From Paenilisteria portnoyi (GTDB lineage: Bacteria; Bacillota; Bacilli; Lactobacillales; Listeriaceae): 64,000 bases of DNA. The stretch lies in assembly GCF_014322795.1 (NCBI RefSeq), contig NZ_JAASTT010000023.1, forward strand, positions 1 to 64,000, given 5' to 3'. The notes under the pieces were generated by a model, which made no database searches, had not been told where the DNA came from, and saw only the letters and a list, made by a program, of their open reading frames with translations. Position 1 is the first letter of the stretch. The number at the start of each line of letters is the position of its first letter. This document shows, in pieces, positions 1 to 7,796 of the stretch. Made by a program: the position numbers and the translations under genes.

Positions 1-59
1 TAAATATGGTATTTTTGTTCCAAGTCATATTATTTCTTTTTGTTTTTTAGCCTGTCTAC

Positions 60-644
60 TTGACAGGGAGCAGTTCAAAGCTTGATTCCAAAGGTATTAT
101 TTTTTTTCTAGGGAAAAACGGGGCTGGAAAGACCACTTTTTTTAATTGTATTATGGGTTTTGAAGACTACCTAGGTAAGATTATCAAGCCTGTAAACATT
201 GCAGCGGTTTTTGATGAGTCACAATTGTATAGCAATTTAAATGCATATGATAATATTAAATTATTGGTTGGAAGAGATTTAGAACAAGAGGAGCGGGTAT
301 TGCTACTGAAATACATAGATGATAGCGTGCTAAAGAGAAAAATAGGATCGTATTCATTAGGGCAAAAAAAGATTGTGTCTATTTTTATTGCCATATTTAC
401 AAAGCCAGAAATGCTAATCTTGGATGAAGTATCTAATGGCTTGGATTACGAAACAGCTAAGCAAGTTAAAAATTTGTTAATATCATGCAAAGATAAAATG
501 CTTGTACTAGTGTGTGGGCATCAATTTGATTTTTATAATCAAATCTTGGATGAAGTTTTTGTAATAAATGATATGCAACTAGTTCATGTTGATATAAAAA
601 AGTTTACAGATTTGGAGAGCGTATATGAAAAGTATGTGGGCTAG
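60..644 (+). CDS. ABC transporter ATP-binding protein, N-terminally short
   Basis: Nucleotide-binding subunit expected to pair with the permease that overlaps its 3' end. Visible motifs are Walker A (GKNGAGKTT) at residues ~18-26, an ABC signature-like YSLGQKK at ~98, Walker B ending LILDEVSNGLD at ~120-130, and an H-loop His (GHQFDF) at ~153. At 194 aa it is shorter than usual: only ~17 residues precede Walker A where the family normally has about 30, including the A-loop. An in-frame stop lies at 48-50 and the only start is a TTG at 60 with no convincing ribosome site. The N-terminus is therefore probably lost to a rearrangement or frameshift. Substrate unknown. Confidence 0.7.
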   Translation: MTGSSSKLDSKGIIFFLGKNGAGKTTFFNCIMGFEDYLGKIIKPVNIAAVFDESQLYSNLNAYDNIKLLVGRDLEQEERVLLLKYIDDSVLKRKIGSYSLGQKKIVSIFIAIFTKPEMLILDEVSNGLDYETAKQVKNLLISCKDKMLVLVCGHQFDFYNQILDEVFVINDMQLVHVDIKKFTDLESVYEKYVG

Positions 645-1554
645 TGTAAAGATGCAATTATTTTATCAATGGAAGGCAAAATATCTTATTTCATTATTTA
701 TATCTCTTATTGTGATGTGTGTATTTTCTAGCTATACACAATACAGTTCGCTCCATCAAAAAGAAAATCGATTTGATATAACAATGGAGACGTATGAACA
801 AGATGGAATTACCTTGAAGCAGGCACTTTCAGAGGAGTTGAAGATTAAGAAGGATGGTAATTCGGAAGAGATAAGCAATGCATTAAAATATGATTATTAC
901 CGTGTTATCGCGGCAAAAGTGGCAATAAACCCCTTAAATGCGCCCAATCAAATTTTTACATCTATTGCAATTATAATCTTACCCATTCTTTTTGGAGTAT
1001 ATAGCTGTCATGTTGCCTTTTTTGATTTTAAATATAGAACGATTAAAAATCAGTTATTATTAAGAGGTTATAAATCTTTCTATTTTAGTAAGCTTATATC
1101 TATTGCGATTGTTGCTGTCGCTACTGCTCTGATTACAATATTGCTTTCGATAGGAGTACAGTATTTATTTAATTTATTAGTAGGTGTTCAGCCTAATACA
1201 AGTGTGAACTACTTGTCGAAACTACCCTTACAGTTTCTTTATCAGTCATTAGTTTTTATTTTATTTGGAACTTTTTTCTTCACACTAACCATTCTGATTC
1301 GTTCAACGTTAGTAAGCATAGTCATGTTATTTTTATACATGTTTATTGTACCAAATTTGGGCGGTTATGATCTGAAAAACTTGATGCTTCTTACAATATC
1401 TAAAATATACAATACCTCAGCCTCAACAATGGAAGTGGTATCAGGAGTGAGTACAAATATTATAGCTGGTTACTTGATTGTTATAACTGTGTGTATTGTC
1501 TTTACAATTATTTCTTACAAGTGGAATGAAAAAAGGTTATGTCCTAAACTTTGA
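625..1554 (+). CDS. ABC-2-type multispanning permease
   Basis: Membrane subunit of the transporter begun by the preceding ATPase gene, whose end it overlaps by 20 bp (translational coupling). The 309-aa product has an N-terminal membrane segment (~20-40), a long charged external loop (~45-110), then about five further hydrophobic helices to the C-terminus. This is the usual layout of ABC-2 type permeases used for peptide or bacteriocin export or immunity. GGAGAG precedes the ATG by 5 nt. No substrate can be assigned. Confidence 0.65.
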   Translation: MKSMWASVKMQLFYQWKAKYLISLFISLIVMCVFSSYTQYSSLHQKENRFDITMETYEQDGITLKQALSEELKIKKDGNSEEISNALKYDYYRVIAAKVAINPLNAPNQIFTSIAIIILPILFGVYSCHVAFFDFKYRTIKNQLLLRGYKSFYFSKLISIAIVAVATALITILLSIGVQYLFNLLVGVQPNTSVNYLSKLPLQFLYQSLVFILFGTFFFTLTILIRSTLVSIVMLFLYMFIVPNLGGYDLKNLMLLTISKIYNTSASTMEVVSGVSTNIIAGYLIVITVCIVFTIISYKWNEKRLCPKL

Positions 1555-1692
1555 ATCGGATAATATTGGAATGATCTCCACTAAGTTGCTGCAAAAATGT
1601 ATGACTATGTTGAATGATTGAAAATATAGAAAGCTAGGCATCTTGCCTAAAGCATCTGATGCAAGTGGAATTGGATTAATTGAGAATTATAA

Positions 1693-1755
1693 AAAGCAGT
1701 TATTAAAGAAAAAGCAGTGCTAAAATCATTTGCCACAAATTTGCCACAAGAGTGA
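1693..1755 (+). pseudogene. Remnant of a tyrosine recombinase (integrase) C-terminus
   Basis: A 20-residue open stretch ends KSFATNLPQE followed by a stop. It resembles the extreme C-terminal tails of Gram-positive phage/ICE integrases, which commonly end in FATNLP-like strings next to the attachment site. An in-frame stop precedes it, so no functional protein is possible. This is inference from a very short match. It would fit a decayed mobile element upstream of the toxin cassette. Confidence 0.3.
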
Positions 1756-1757
1756 TT

Positions 1758-1983
1758 TATGGGATAGTACAACCATTGGTACGAGTACCTTTGATGAACG
1801 GGTTATACGGTCACCGTCTCCATTTTTGGAAGTTTAAAGAAGAATATTGTTTAGGAGAAAATCACTCTTGAGGCGTTGGTATAAAACGTTTTAGGGGTGT
1901 TTTTCTTTTTTTGAAATCAGCAAGAATTTCTTTGATATGGTACAATATTGTAGAGTTAAAGAATAAATGGAAGGATGGGTAGA
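1758..1983. other. Intergenic region before the toxin cassette
   Basis: No gene is visible. A weak G-U-rich hairpin followed by a T tract (about 1866-1914) may be a terminator. TACAAT at ~1941 could be a -10 element for the toxin operon, but no well-spaced -35 was found. Confidence 0.3.
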
Positions 1984-2280
1984 ATGGCGAAAAAAATACA
2001 ATTACCAAGCGGTCGAATAGCGGAACATGCGAGTGCAATCCAAGCGACAACAAATACGCTGAAATTACAGCCAAAACCGAGTGTATCGTATTCCACTGGT
2101 AGCGCGCGACAATTGGTAGAAGGCGCGATGGAATTTGCACAAATGACAGCATCTGCTCCCGCTGCGTTTCAAAAAGATACAGCGAATTTGAAGAATGTGG
2201 AGAAAGCATTTGTTGCCTCAGAAAAAGCGCTGGGCGATATGCTACACAAAGGAATCGAATGGGTGGGCAGTAAAAAATAG
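1984..2280 (+). CDS. Small type VII secretion partner protein (TIGR04197/DUF3130-like, Lap1 type)
   Basis: A 98-aa, mostly helical protein directly upstream of an LXG toxin. Size, position and sequence character (TGSARQLVEG, then a helical C-terminal half ending GIEWVGSKK) fit the SACOL2603/DUF3130 family. From established work on LXG effectors, such small proteins (Lap1) bind the LXG domain and help deliver the toxin to the type VII secretion system. The start at 1984 is chosen over 1975 because GGAAGG (1969-1974) is then 9 nt upstream. It is followed after 19 nt by a second small helical protein. No core ESX genes lie in the window. Confidence 0.7.
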   Translation: MAKKIQLPSGRIAEHASAIQATTNTLKLQPKPSVSYSTGSARQLVEGAMEFAQMTASAPAAFQKDTANLKNVEKAFVASEKALGDMLHKGIEWVGSKK

Positions 2281-2299
2281 ATAAGGGGGATACATAGCA

Positions 2300-2611
2300 A
2301 TGCAACCAAGACAACGGGAAGAAGAGGCTTGGAAAGAACAAATCAAGAAAGAGCGGCAGTTTGAGGAGTTAGAGCAACTATTTTCAAAAGCGAAACGGGC
2401 GCAAGAAAATGTGTTACATACATTTCAGGATGCGTGGCAGGGGAACCGTTCACGACAGCGATTAGGACTCGTCGAAGAGACCATGACAGAAGAATGGCAG
2501 AAGCGGAAAAAACAGATGTACGCCGTGGATGATGCGATACAAGAATCCCGTCGAGCGCACCAACGAGCCAAATTTGCATCGAAGGAGGCTGATGCGCATG
2601 CCGCGGATTGA
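2300..2611 (+). CDS. Small charged helical LXG-associated protein (DUF3958-like, Lap2 type)
   Basis: A 103-aa, highly charged protein predicted almost entirely helical or coiled coil (many E/K/R/Q, no membrane segment or signal peptide). It lies between the Lap1-like gene and the LXG toxin and overlaps the toxin start by 14 bp, so translation is probably coupled. This is the usual place of DUF3958 proteins, the second LXG targeting partner. AAGGGGG at 2282-2288 lies 11 nt before the ATG. The family assignment rests on context and composition more than on a diagnostic motif. Confidence 0.65.
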   Translation: MQPRQREEEAWKEQIKKERQFEELEQLFSKAKRAQENVLHTFQDAWQGNRSRQRLGLVEETMTEEWQKRKKQMYAVDDAIQESRRAHQRAKFASKEADAHAAD

Positions 2612-3860
2612 AATTGGGGAAGTACGCTATTTCGTGGGGCAATTTTTACGAGAAAGCGAGCGATTACGGGGTGCACTGGGCGATTATCGGAAAGCCGTTG
2701 CGAAGTTAGTGGCGGATGGTGAGATCCAAGGTGAGTTTGTCGATAGTGCGAAAAGCTATTACGAAACGGTGCATTATCCCATCGTAGACACGACCATTGA
2801 GTGTTTGAGTGAAGCGGATCGGATTTTGAAGAAGTATGTGCAGGATTTTGAATCGCAGGTGGATGATGCGTTTGACTCGCGACTGGACTCGGATAAACTG
2901 GACGCGTTGTATGCCGAAATTAGGCGGTCAGAGAACTTGTTGGATGACTTCACGCATGCGATGGATTCGATGACGGGGAACTTAAACCTCGGACAACAGA
3001 TAGGCATGAAGCTGGGGCTGGAAACGTCGATGATGCAAATCAAAGAGGAGATCAAGATTTTAGAACGGTATCTGGATTTTGAACATAGTCATACGAACGT
3101 GATGCATGACGTTTTATCACGGATGTATCAGGTGAAGACTGGCGTGAATGAAATCATGGCTGGAAAAGCGTTCAATGGCACGACACATACGTACGATTCC
3201 AGCAAAATGCAATTGGGTTGGCTGAATCATCTAGTGCCAGAGAAGAAGCCAAAGAAAACGTATAATTTCGATGATTACACGAAGACGTTAGAAGGTAGTT
3301 ATTGGGTCTTAAGTAAAAATGGCATCACGAATCGCGAAACTGCAGAAGCAAGCATCGCCTACAACGACGGTTTGAAAGATGGTACAATTAAAGTAACATC
3401 CGAAGAAACTGGCGATTTTATGACGGATTATATGTTAGATGCTATAAAGGGTAAAAATACATTAAATCCTGATGTACCGCTAACCAAAATGCAGAGTATT
3501 TCTATTGTTGCGGGTGTCTTGATGGGCGGTATCGCCATAAAAGGTAGAGGTATAAAGGTTCCTAAGTATCAATTTGAAAATATTAGAATTATTCCAGGTA
3601 AAGTAGGAGTCGTCGTTGGCGGTAATTCTACAAAGTTGGGTAAAAATATGTTAGAATCTATGGGATTAAGCAGATCAGGTAAATGGACAGGATACCAAGC
3701 CCAACATGTTATACCTGCTGATATGGCAAAGAACCCTGTTATTAAAAAAATTGGAATGAATCTCGATGATGCTACAAATGGGTTATTTTTGCGAGTACCA
3801 GATAGTGCAATTAGCCCGATGTCTAGGCATAGAGGCTATCACTCAGTCTATAACGAGTAG
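2598..3860 (+). CDS. LXG-domain type VII secreted toxin with AHH-type nuclease tip, frameshifted near the C-terminus
   Basis: Polymorphic antibacterial toxin. Residues ~1-200 are a long helical LXG domain. A linker follows, including the pre-toxin segment LNPDVPLTKMQS...AGVLMGG (~290-316). The tip carries AQHVIP, the G-M-N-L-D-D-A-T-N-G run and RHRGYHSVYN, as in AHH/HNH-ENDO VII nucleases (known family: metal-dependent DNA/RNA cleavage). The start at 2598 lies 9 nt after GAAGGAGG; 2592 is possible but close. A TAG at 3858-3860 stops translation right after HSVYNE, while the expected remaining ~50 residues continue in another frame to 4023. The catalytic His residues are retained, so activity of the shortened protein cannot be excluded. 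Confidence 0.8.
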   Translation: MPRIEIGEVRYFVGQFLRESERLRGALGDYRKAVAKLVADGEIQGEFVDSAKSYYETVHYPIVDTTIECLSEADRILKKYVQDFESQVDDAFDSRLDSDKLDALYAEIRRSENLLDDFTHAMDSMTGNLNLGQQIGMKLGLETSMMQIKEEIKILERYLDFEHSHTNVMHDVLSRMYQVKTGVNEIMAGKAFNGTTHTYDSSKMQLGWLNHLVPEKKPKKTYNFDDYTKTLEGSYWVLSKNGITNRETAEASIAYNDGLKDGTIKVTSEETGDFMTDYMLDAIKGKNTLNPDVPLTKMQSISIVAGVLMGGIAIKGRGIKVPKYQFENIRIIPGKVGVVVGGNSTKLGKNMLESMGLSRSGKWTGYQAQHVIPADMAKNPVIKKIGMNLDDATNGLFLRVPDSAISPMSRHRGYHSVYNE

Positions 3861-4023
3861 GTTGCTTATGATGGATACAAGTAAAAGCGTGTTTGAACTA
3901 CAAAAAGATGTGTTTGATTTACAAAATAAGTTGGTTAAGGTGCAAAAATCAGGATTGCCATTGTACCCATCACAAGGTGCAACTATGGATCTATGGGAAA
4001 GGCACTTTAATAAAATTAAGTAG
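3861..4023 (+). pseudogene. Out-of-frame C-terminal segment of the LXG-AHH toxin
   Basis: In the +1 frame relative to the toxin, the sequence reads MDTSKSVFELQKDV... to LWERHFNKIK and then stops. This is what normally follows the HSVYNE motif in AHH toxins of this kind. There is no good ribosome site for separate translation. A one-base insertion or two-base deletion between about 3850 and 3875 would rejoin the two parts into a ~474-aa toxin. Confidence 0.65.
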
Positions 4024-4034
4024 GGGTGTTTAAA

Positions 4035-4490
4035 TTGGAAAATAATAAAATTAAGCAAATAGAGACAATTTTGTATAATGAGGATTTGAATGACGCCAAA
4101 AAACAAGTGGCGAGCATTGAAGATTCAGAAATGCTTTATGTACTTGTGGCAAATTATAATTGGGATAACGGATTTAGTATACCTAAAGCAATTATTGCTA
4201 ATGATAATTGTGATATGTCTACGGGGTTAATGATGTTTTATTTGTCTGATGGTATTAGATTACTAGAAGATAGAGAAAGTGTGGGACAATCGGGGCTGGA
4301 CGAGTGGAGTAAATTTATAACGGAAGTTTATTCTATTCTCGAGGCAGAGGGGTTCAAGAGAAGCAGTATTTCATATTATCCAGAGCTAAGTAAGGTGCAA
4401 CTATTTAAATTGAGAAAATCGAATCCAAATATACCTGGTTTTTTCTTGGATGGCATAGCGGGAAATGATATTGAGATTCCTATAATATAG
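4035..4490 (+). CDS. Immunity protein, DUF4274-like
   Basis: A 151-aa soluble acidic protein with NYNWDNGFSIPKAI, a CDMSTGLMMFYLSDG run and a C-terminal FFLDGIAG. This pattern matches DUF4274 proteins, which are recurrent immunity partners of LXG and other polymorphic toxins. It starts 12 nt after the displaced end of the AHH toxin, so it most likely neutralises that nuclease in the cytosol. The TTG at 4035 is preferred because AGGGGTG (4022-4028) sits 6 nt upstream; a GTG at 4026 inside that site is the alternative. Confidence 0.65.
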   Translation: MENNKIKQIETILYNEDLNDAKKQVASIEDSEMLYVLVANYNWDNGFSIPKAIIANDNCDMSTGLMMFYLSDGIRLLEDRESVGQSGLDEWSKFITEVYSILEAEGFKRSSISYYPELSKVQLFKLRKSNPNIPGFFLDGIAGNDIEIPII

Positions 4491-4532
4491 TTCGATACAA
4501 AAATCTAAGTTGAGAGCCAGACTAGTAATAAG

Positions 4533-5171
4533 TTGAATCCCGATGTGCCACTAACTAAAGCACAAAGCTTCTCTATTATTGCTGGTGTCTTGATTAGTGG
4601 AGTTGCTATGAAGGGGAAAATTATTAAGTACCCTAAAGTTGGTGTTAGTAAGATTAAAAGTGATTTAGTCATTCGTGAAGGGAAATATGAAAAAGCGGCA
4701 CGCAAAGCTGGTATGCAAATATTGAATAACGGTAAATCATTAGATGATATGGCTAAAATTTATGCAGATACTGTTAGAAAAAATCAAAAATGGTCTTGGC
4801 AAAAAAGTATACCAGATGGCGATAAACTCTCAATTAAAGAGAAGAAATTAATTAAAGATACTGCTGTTTCACAGGCATTATTACCAAAAGTAGAAGTGAA
4901 GAAAGTAGAAGGTATGAAATTTGGATTTGCAGATTTCAAGAGTGCAGGCGCCGTTAAAGAGACAGTGGAACTACCGCAGGCATTTTGGAAGAAGACGGAT
5001 GCAGAACAATTTAAGTGGTTAGATGAGCAAGTCGGTGGAAAACAGTCGGGGATGACATGGCACCATACCGAGACACCAGGAAAAATGGAACTTGTGGAGA
5101 CAGGAATTCATGATATTGTTCCACATAATGGTGGGAGAACAAGTGGAATGTGGGCAGATGCTCCGAGATGA
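4533..5171 (+). CDS. Orphan toxin tip: shared LXG linker plus WHH nuclease domain
   Basis: The protein begins with NPDVPLTKAQSFSIIAGVL, nearly the same linker as in the upstream LXG toxin, but has no LXG domain. An in-frame stop lies at 4506-4508 and the likely TTG start has no clear ribosome site. The C-terminus (GMTWHHTETPGKMELV, then HDIVPHNGG) is a textbook WHH member of the HNH/ENDO VII nuclease superfamily. Such orphan cassettes are known reservoirs that can recombine onto the full-length toxin through the linker. A matching immunity gene follows directly. The module is probably silent in its present form. Confidence 0.7.
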   Translation: MNPDVPLTKAQSFSIIAGVLISGVAMKGKIIKYPKVGVSKIKSDLVIREGKYEKAARKAGMQILNNGKSLDDMAKIYADTVRKNQKWSWQKSIPDGDKLSIKEKKLIKDTAVSQALLPKVEVKKVEGMKFGFADFKSAGAVKETVELPQAFWKKTDAEQFKWLDEQVGGKQSGMTWHHTETPGKMELVETGIHDIVPHNGGRTSGMWADAPR

Positions 5172-5192
5172 TATAAGTGAGGAGAGTATAAA

Positions 5193-5663
5193 ATGAATGT
5201 AGAAAAAGGTTCAATTATTTTACCGCTACCAACAGAAGAGATAGTAAGTAATGAAGAAAGTATGTGGAGAGTTAGACTTCCAGCGAAATATAAATCATTT
5301 TTAATTGAGAACAATGGTGGAGTTCCAGCTGAAAAATCATTTATGGCTAATAATCATTCATATGCAATTGACCGATTTTTATGCGTCTTGGAAGACACTG
5401 AAAACAATGATTTGGGAGAGTATGATATTGATGTTACGCTCACAAGAATTGAAGAACGACTAACGGATAATGAGGATTTAGTAGGTGTAGACTTGCTACC
5501 AATCGCGATATTATTTGCTGGAGATTATCTTTGTCTAGATTACAGGGAATCAAAGGATACACCTAAACTATGTGTTTGGAATCATGAAGAATCAGGGGAA
5601 TTAGATCCCGTGGTATATTTTGTGGCAAATAGTTTTGAAGAGTTTGTCGACAGCTTAGAATAA
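5193..5663 (+). CDS. SMI1/KNR4 (SUKH-1) immunity protein
   Basis: A 156-aa acidic cytosolic protein. It has the SUKH pattern: an early LPAKYKSFLIENNGG (small polar loop after the first helices), a central FAGDYLCLDYRE strand pair, a VCVWNHE-like segment and a terminal SFEEFVDSLE helix. SUKH proteins are common immunity partners of HNH/WHH nuclease toxins. Its position 21 nt after the orphan WHH tip points to that toxin as its target. A GAGGAG ribosome site precedes the ATG. Confidence 0.85.
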   Translation: MNVEKGSIILPLPTEEIVSNEESMWRVRLPAKYKSFLIENNGGVPAEKSFMANNHSYAIDRFLCVLEDTENNDLGEYDIDVTLTRIEERLTDNEDLVGVDLLPIAILFAGDYLCLDYRESKDTPKLCVWNHEESGELDPVVYFVANSFEEFVDSLE

Positions 5664-5799
5664 TGTATGAGTGTATTTTGATACTCGTATATTGAGAAAA
5701 AAGATGGGTAAACAGAACTCCAAATACATCAAATGATATGAAACATGTTTAAATAAATTCTATTAGCTATATATTACCCACTGTCTCCATTAAATGGAG

Positions 5800-5844
5800 A
5801 AACGCTTGAAGCATTGATGTATAATATGCTTCAAGCGTTTTTTT
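5800..5844 (+). terminator. Rho-independent terminator after the toxin/immunity cassette
   Basis: Perfect 15-bp stem (5800-5814 with 5826-5840) with an 11-nt loop and a T run. It closes the cassette. The rest of 5664-6019 holds nothing else recognisable apart from a possible promoter near the end. Confidence 0.85.
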
Positions 5845-6019
5845 GCTTTGCCTTTTAGAAAAAACCAGTGAGTAAATCTCCGTTTAAATTACCAGATTAC
5901 TCGGAATAGGTAAATATACATTGGAAAACGTAACAAAATGTACATATTTATAAGCATTTTCCCATGATATAATATAGTGAAAGCGGTTTCTTTTCAAGTT
6001 CAATTTAAGGGGGAAAAAA

Positions 6020-7744
6020 ATGAAGAAAACTATTTCAATATTGCTCTTTGTTTTAATCATGTTAGTACTTGTGAGTTGTGGTAATTTAAGTGGGGAAAAG
6101 AAGGATAATGAAACGGCACAAAAGCAAACGTATAAAATGGGAGAAATCCAAGAAACACAATATGGAAATATCAAAGGGTACACAAATACGGATGAGAATG
6201 TTTTAGCGTGGAAAGCAGTTCCTTACGCGAAGGCACCAACAGGGGATTTACGCTGGAAAAAGCCTCATGAGCTTGAAAAATTTGAGGGCACATTCGATGC
6301 TTCTAAAAAAGATAGCCAGGCATTTATACAGACAGGTGCTGATGGTGTAATCGGTAGTGAAGACAATTTAAACCTAGATATTTACCGTCCTAACACGGAG
6401 AAGAAAGACCTTCCCGTAATGGTTTATCTTCATGGTGGAAATAATCAAGGTGGGACATCGGCTGAACTATCAGGGGAAGCTTTTGTGAAGGATTTAGAGA
6501 CGGTTTTTGTCTCGGTTAATTATCGATTAGGTCCATTAGGCTTTAACCCGTTGCCAGCGCTGAATACAGGTGACGATTTAGAGGATTCAGGGAATTATGC
6601 GATGCTTGATATGGCGGCTTCTCTAGATTGGGTAAAAGACAATATTGAGGCTTTTGGTGGAGATAAAGACAATATTACGCTTTCAGGATTTTCGGCTGGA
6701 GGTAGAGATGTGATGGCAACACTTGCTTCTCCACTCTTTAAAGATAAATATCAAAAAGCGATTGCATTCAGCGGTGGGATGACGACAGCGAATGAAGAGG
6801 AGAGCATTAAAGTATTTGCAAAAGCGATTGCGCCACTCGTTGTAGAAGATAAGGTGAAAAACACCGAAGATGAGGCATATCAATGGTTACAAACAAGCGG
6901 TAAAGATGTTCGTGACTATCTTTATCAACTACCTGCTAAACGGCTTAGTGGTCTGATGGGGGATGCTGCTATTCGAATGAGTGCGTTTCCTCATTTGTAC
7001 ACAGATGGGACCGTATTGCCGAAAAATGGTTTTGATGATGCGAATTATTCAGATGTTCCATTGATGATGTTTACTGGCGCATCCGAGTTTTCATTTTTCG
7101 CGATGGGAGATCCGTATTTTGCCGCAAGTATTGGAGATGGGACGATACCGAGTGATGCGAGCAAACTGGCGGAATTTAATTTTGCGAAGAAATATGGAAG
7201 CGATTTCTACCGATTATTTAATACACAGAAGTCAGCTGAAAAAATGGCAGATCAGTATTCGGCACCGATTTATAATACGGAAATGCAGTTTGGCACGCAT
7301 TTGACGAAGACGGATGATATGGATTTGGCAGGCGCGTTTCATGGTGTTTTCATACCGTTGTTAGATACGAACAATGAGAGCTATTTAGGAACGATGAGTG
7401 AGTCATACGGACTAAAAGGAGCGCAGCAATTGAAAGAACTGTTCCGCGGCTACTTGAAAAATTTCTTGCATGAAGGCAATCCGAACGGCGCTGGCCTAAC
7501 AACTTGGTCGGCATGGAAAAAAGATAATCAGGCAAGCCTAGTGCTTGACGCAAATGAAGTTGATGCGAAGGCTACGATGACAAAAGAAACAAAAACAAAC
7601 CAAACAATCATTGATGCGATAAAAAAGGATCAGACCATTCCCGAAAACGCAAAAAATACAATAATTCATGATGTATTAAATGGGCGATGGTTTAGCAGTG
7701 AGCTAGATGCCTATTTCAACAATAAGAGTCTCTGGGTGAAGTAA
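6020..7744 (+). CDS. Lipoprotein type-B carboxylesterase
   Basis: Surface-anchored alpha/beta hydrolase. The N-terminus is a lipoprotein signal with lipobox LVSC (Cys at ~20). The body follows the carboxylesterase type B plan: an early YAKAPTGDLRWKKP, DNLNLDIYRP, oxyanion YLHGGNNQGG, VSVNYRLGPLGF, and nucleophile elbow GFSAGG (usually GESAGG) at ~221-226. A later His in the AGAFHGV region is a candidate triad member. The 574-aa length is normal for the family. It is preceded by AAGGGGG and followed by its own terminator, so it is monocistronic. Natural substrate unknown. Confidence 0.85.
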   Translation: MKKTISILLFVLIMLVLVSCGNLSGEKKDNETAQKQTYKMGEIQETQYGNIKGYTNTDENVLAWKAVPYAKAPTGDLRWKKPHELEKFEGTFDASKKDSQAFIQTGADGVIGSEDNLNLDIYRPNTEKKDLPVMVYLHGGNNQGGTSAELSGEAFVKDLETVFVSVNYRLGPLGFNPLPALNTGDDLEDSGNYAMLDMAASLDWVKDNIEAFGGDKDNITLSGFSAGGRDVMATLASPLFKDKYQKAIAFSGGMTTANEEESIKVFAKAIAPLVVEDKVKNTEDEAYQWLQTSGKDVRDYLYQLPAKRLSGLMGDAAIRMSAFPHLYTDGTVLPKNGFDDANYSDVPLMMFTGASEFSFFAMGDPYFAASIGDGTIPSDASKLAEFNFAKKYGSDFYRLFNTQKSAEKMADQYSAPIYNTEMQFGTHLTKTDDMDLAGAFHGVFIPLLDTNNESYLGTMSESYGLKGAQQLKELFRGYLKNFLHEGNPNGAGLTTWSAWKKDNQASLVLDANEVDAKATMTKETKTNQTIIDAIKKDQTIPENAKNTIIHDVLNGRWFSSELDAYFNNKSLWVK

Positions 7745-7745
7745 G

Positions 7746-7790
7746 AAAAGCATTGGAAATTGGTGTGAAAACCAGTTTCCAATGCTTTTT
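7746..7790. terminator. Bidirectional terminator
   Basis: A 14-bp stem (7746-7759 with 7776-7789) with T tracts on both strands, between the converging esterase and permease genes. Confidence 0.85.
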
Positions 7791-7796
7791 ATACTT

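Noticed and set aside
1800-1830. tRNA or tmRNA 3' end (…CGTCTCCA) as an integration target
   Set aside because: No T-arm or acceptor stem can be drawn, so it is not an RNA gene end.
1862-2341. 159-codon minus-strand reading frame opposite the small partner gene
   Set aside because: It is an antisense shadow of two well-supported genes, without ribosome site or recognisable domains.
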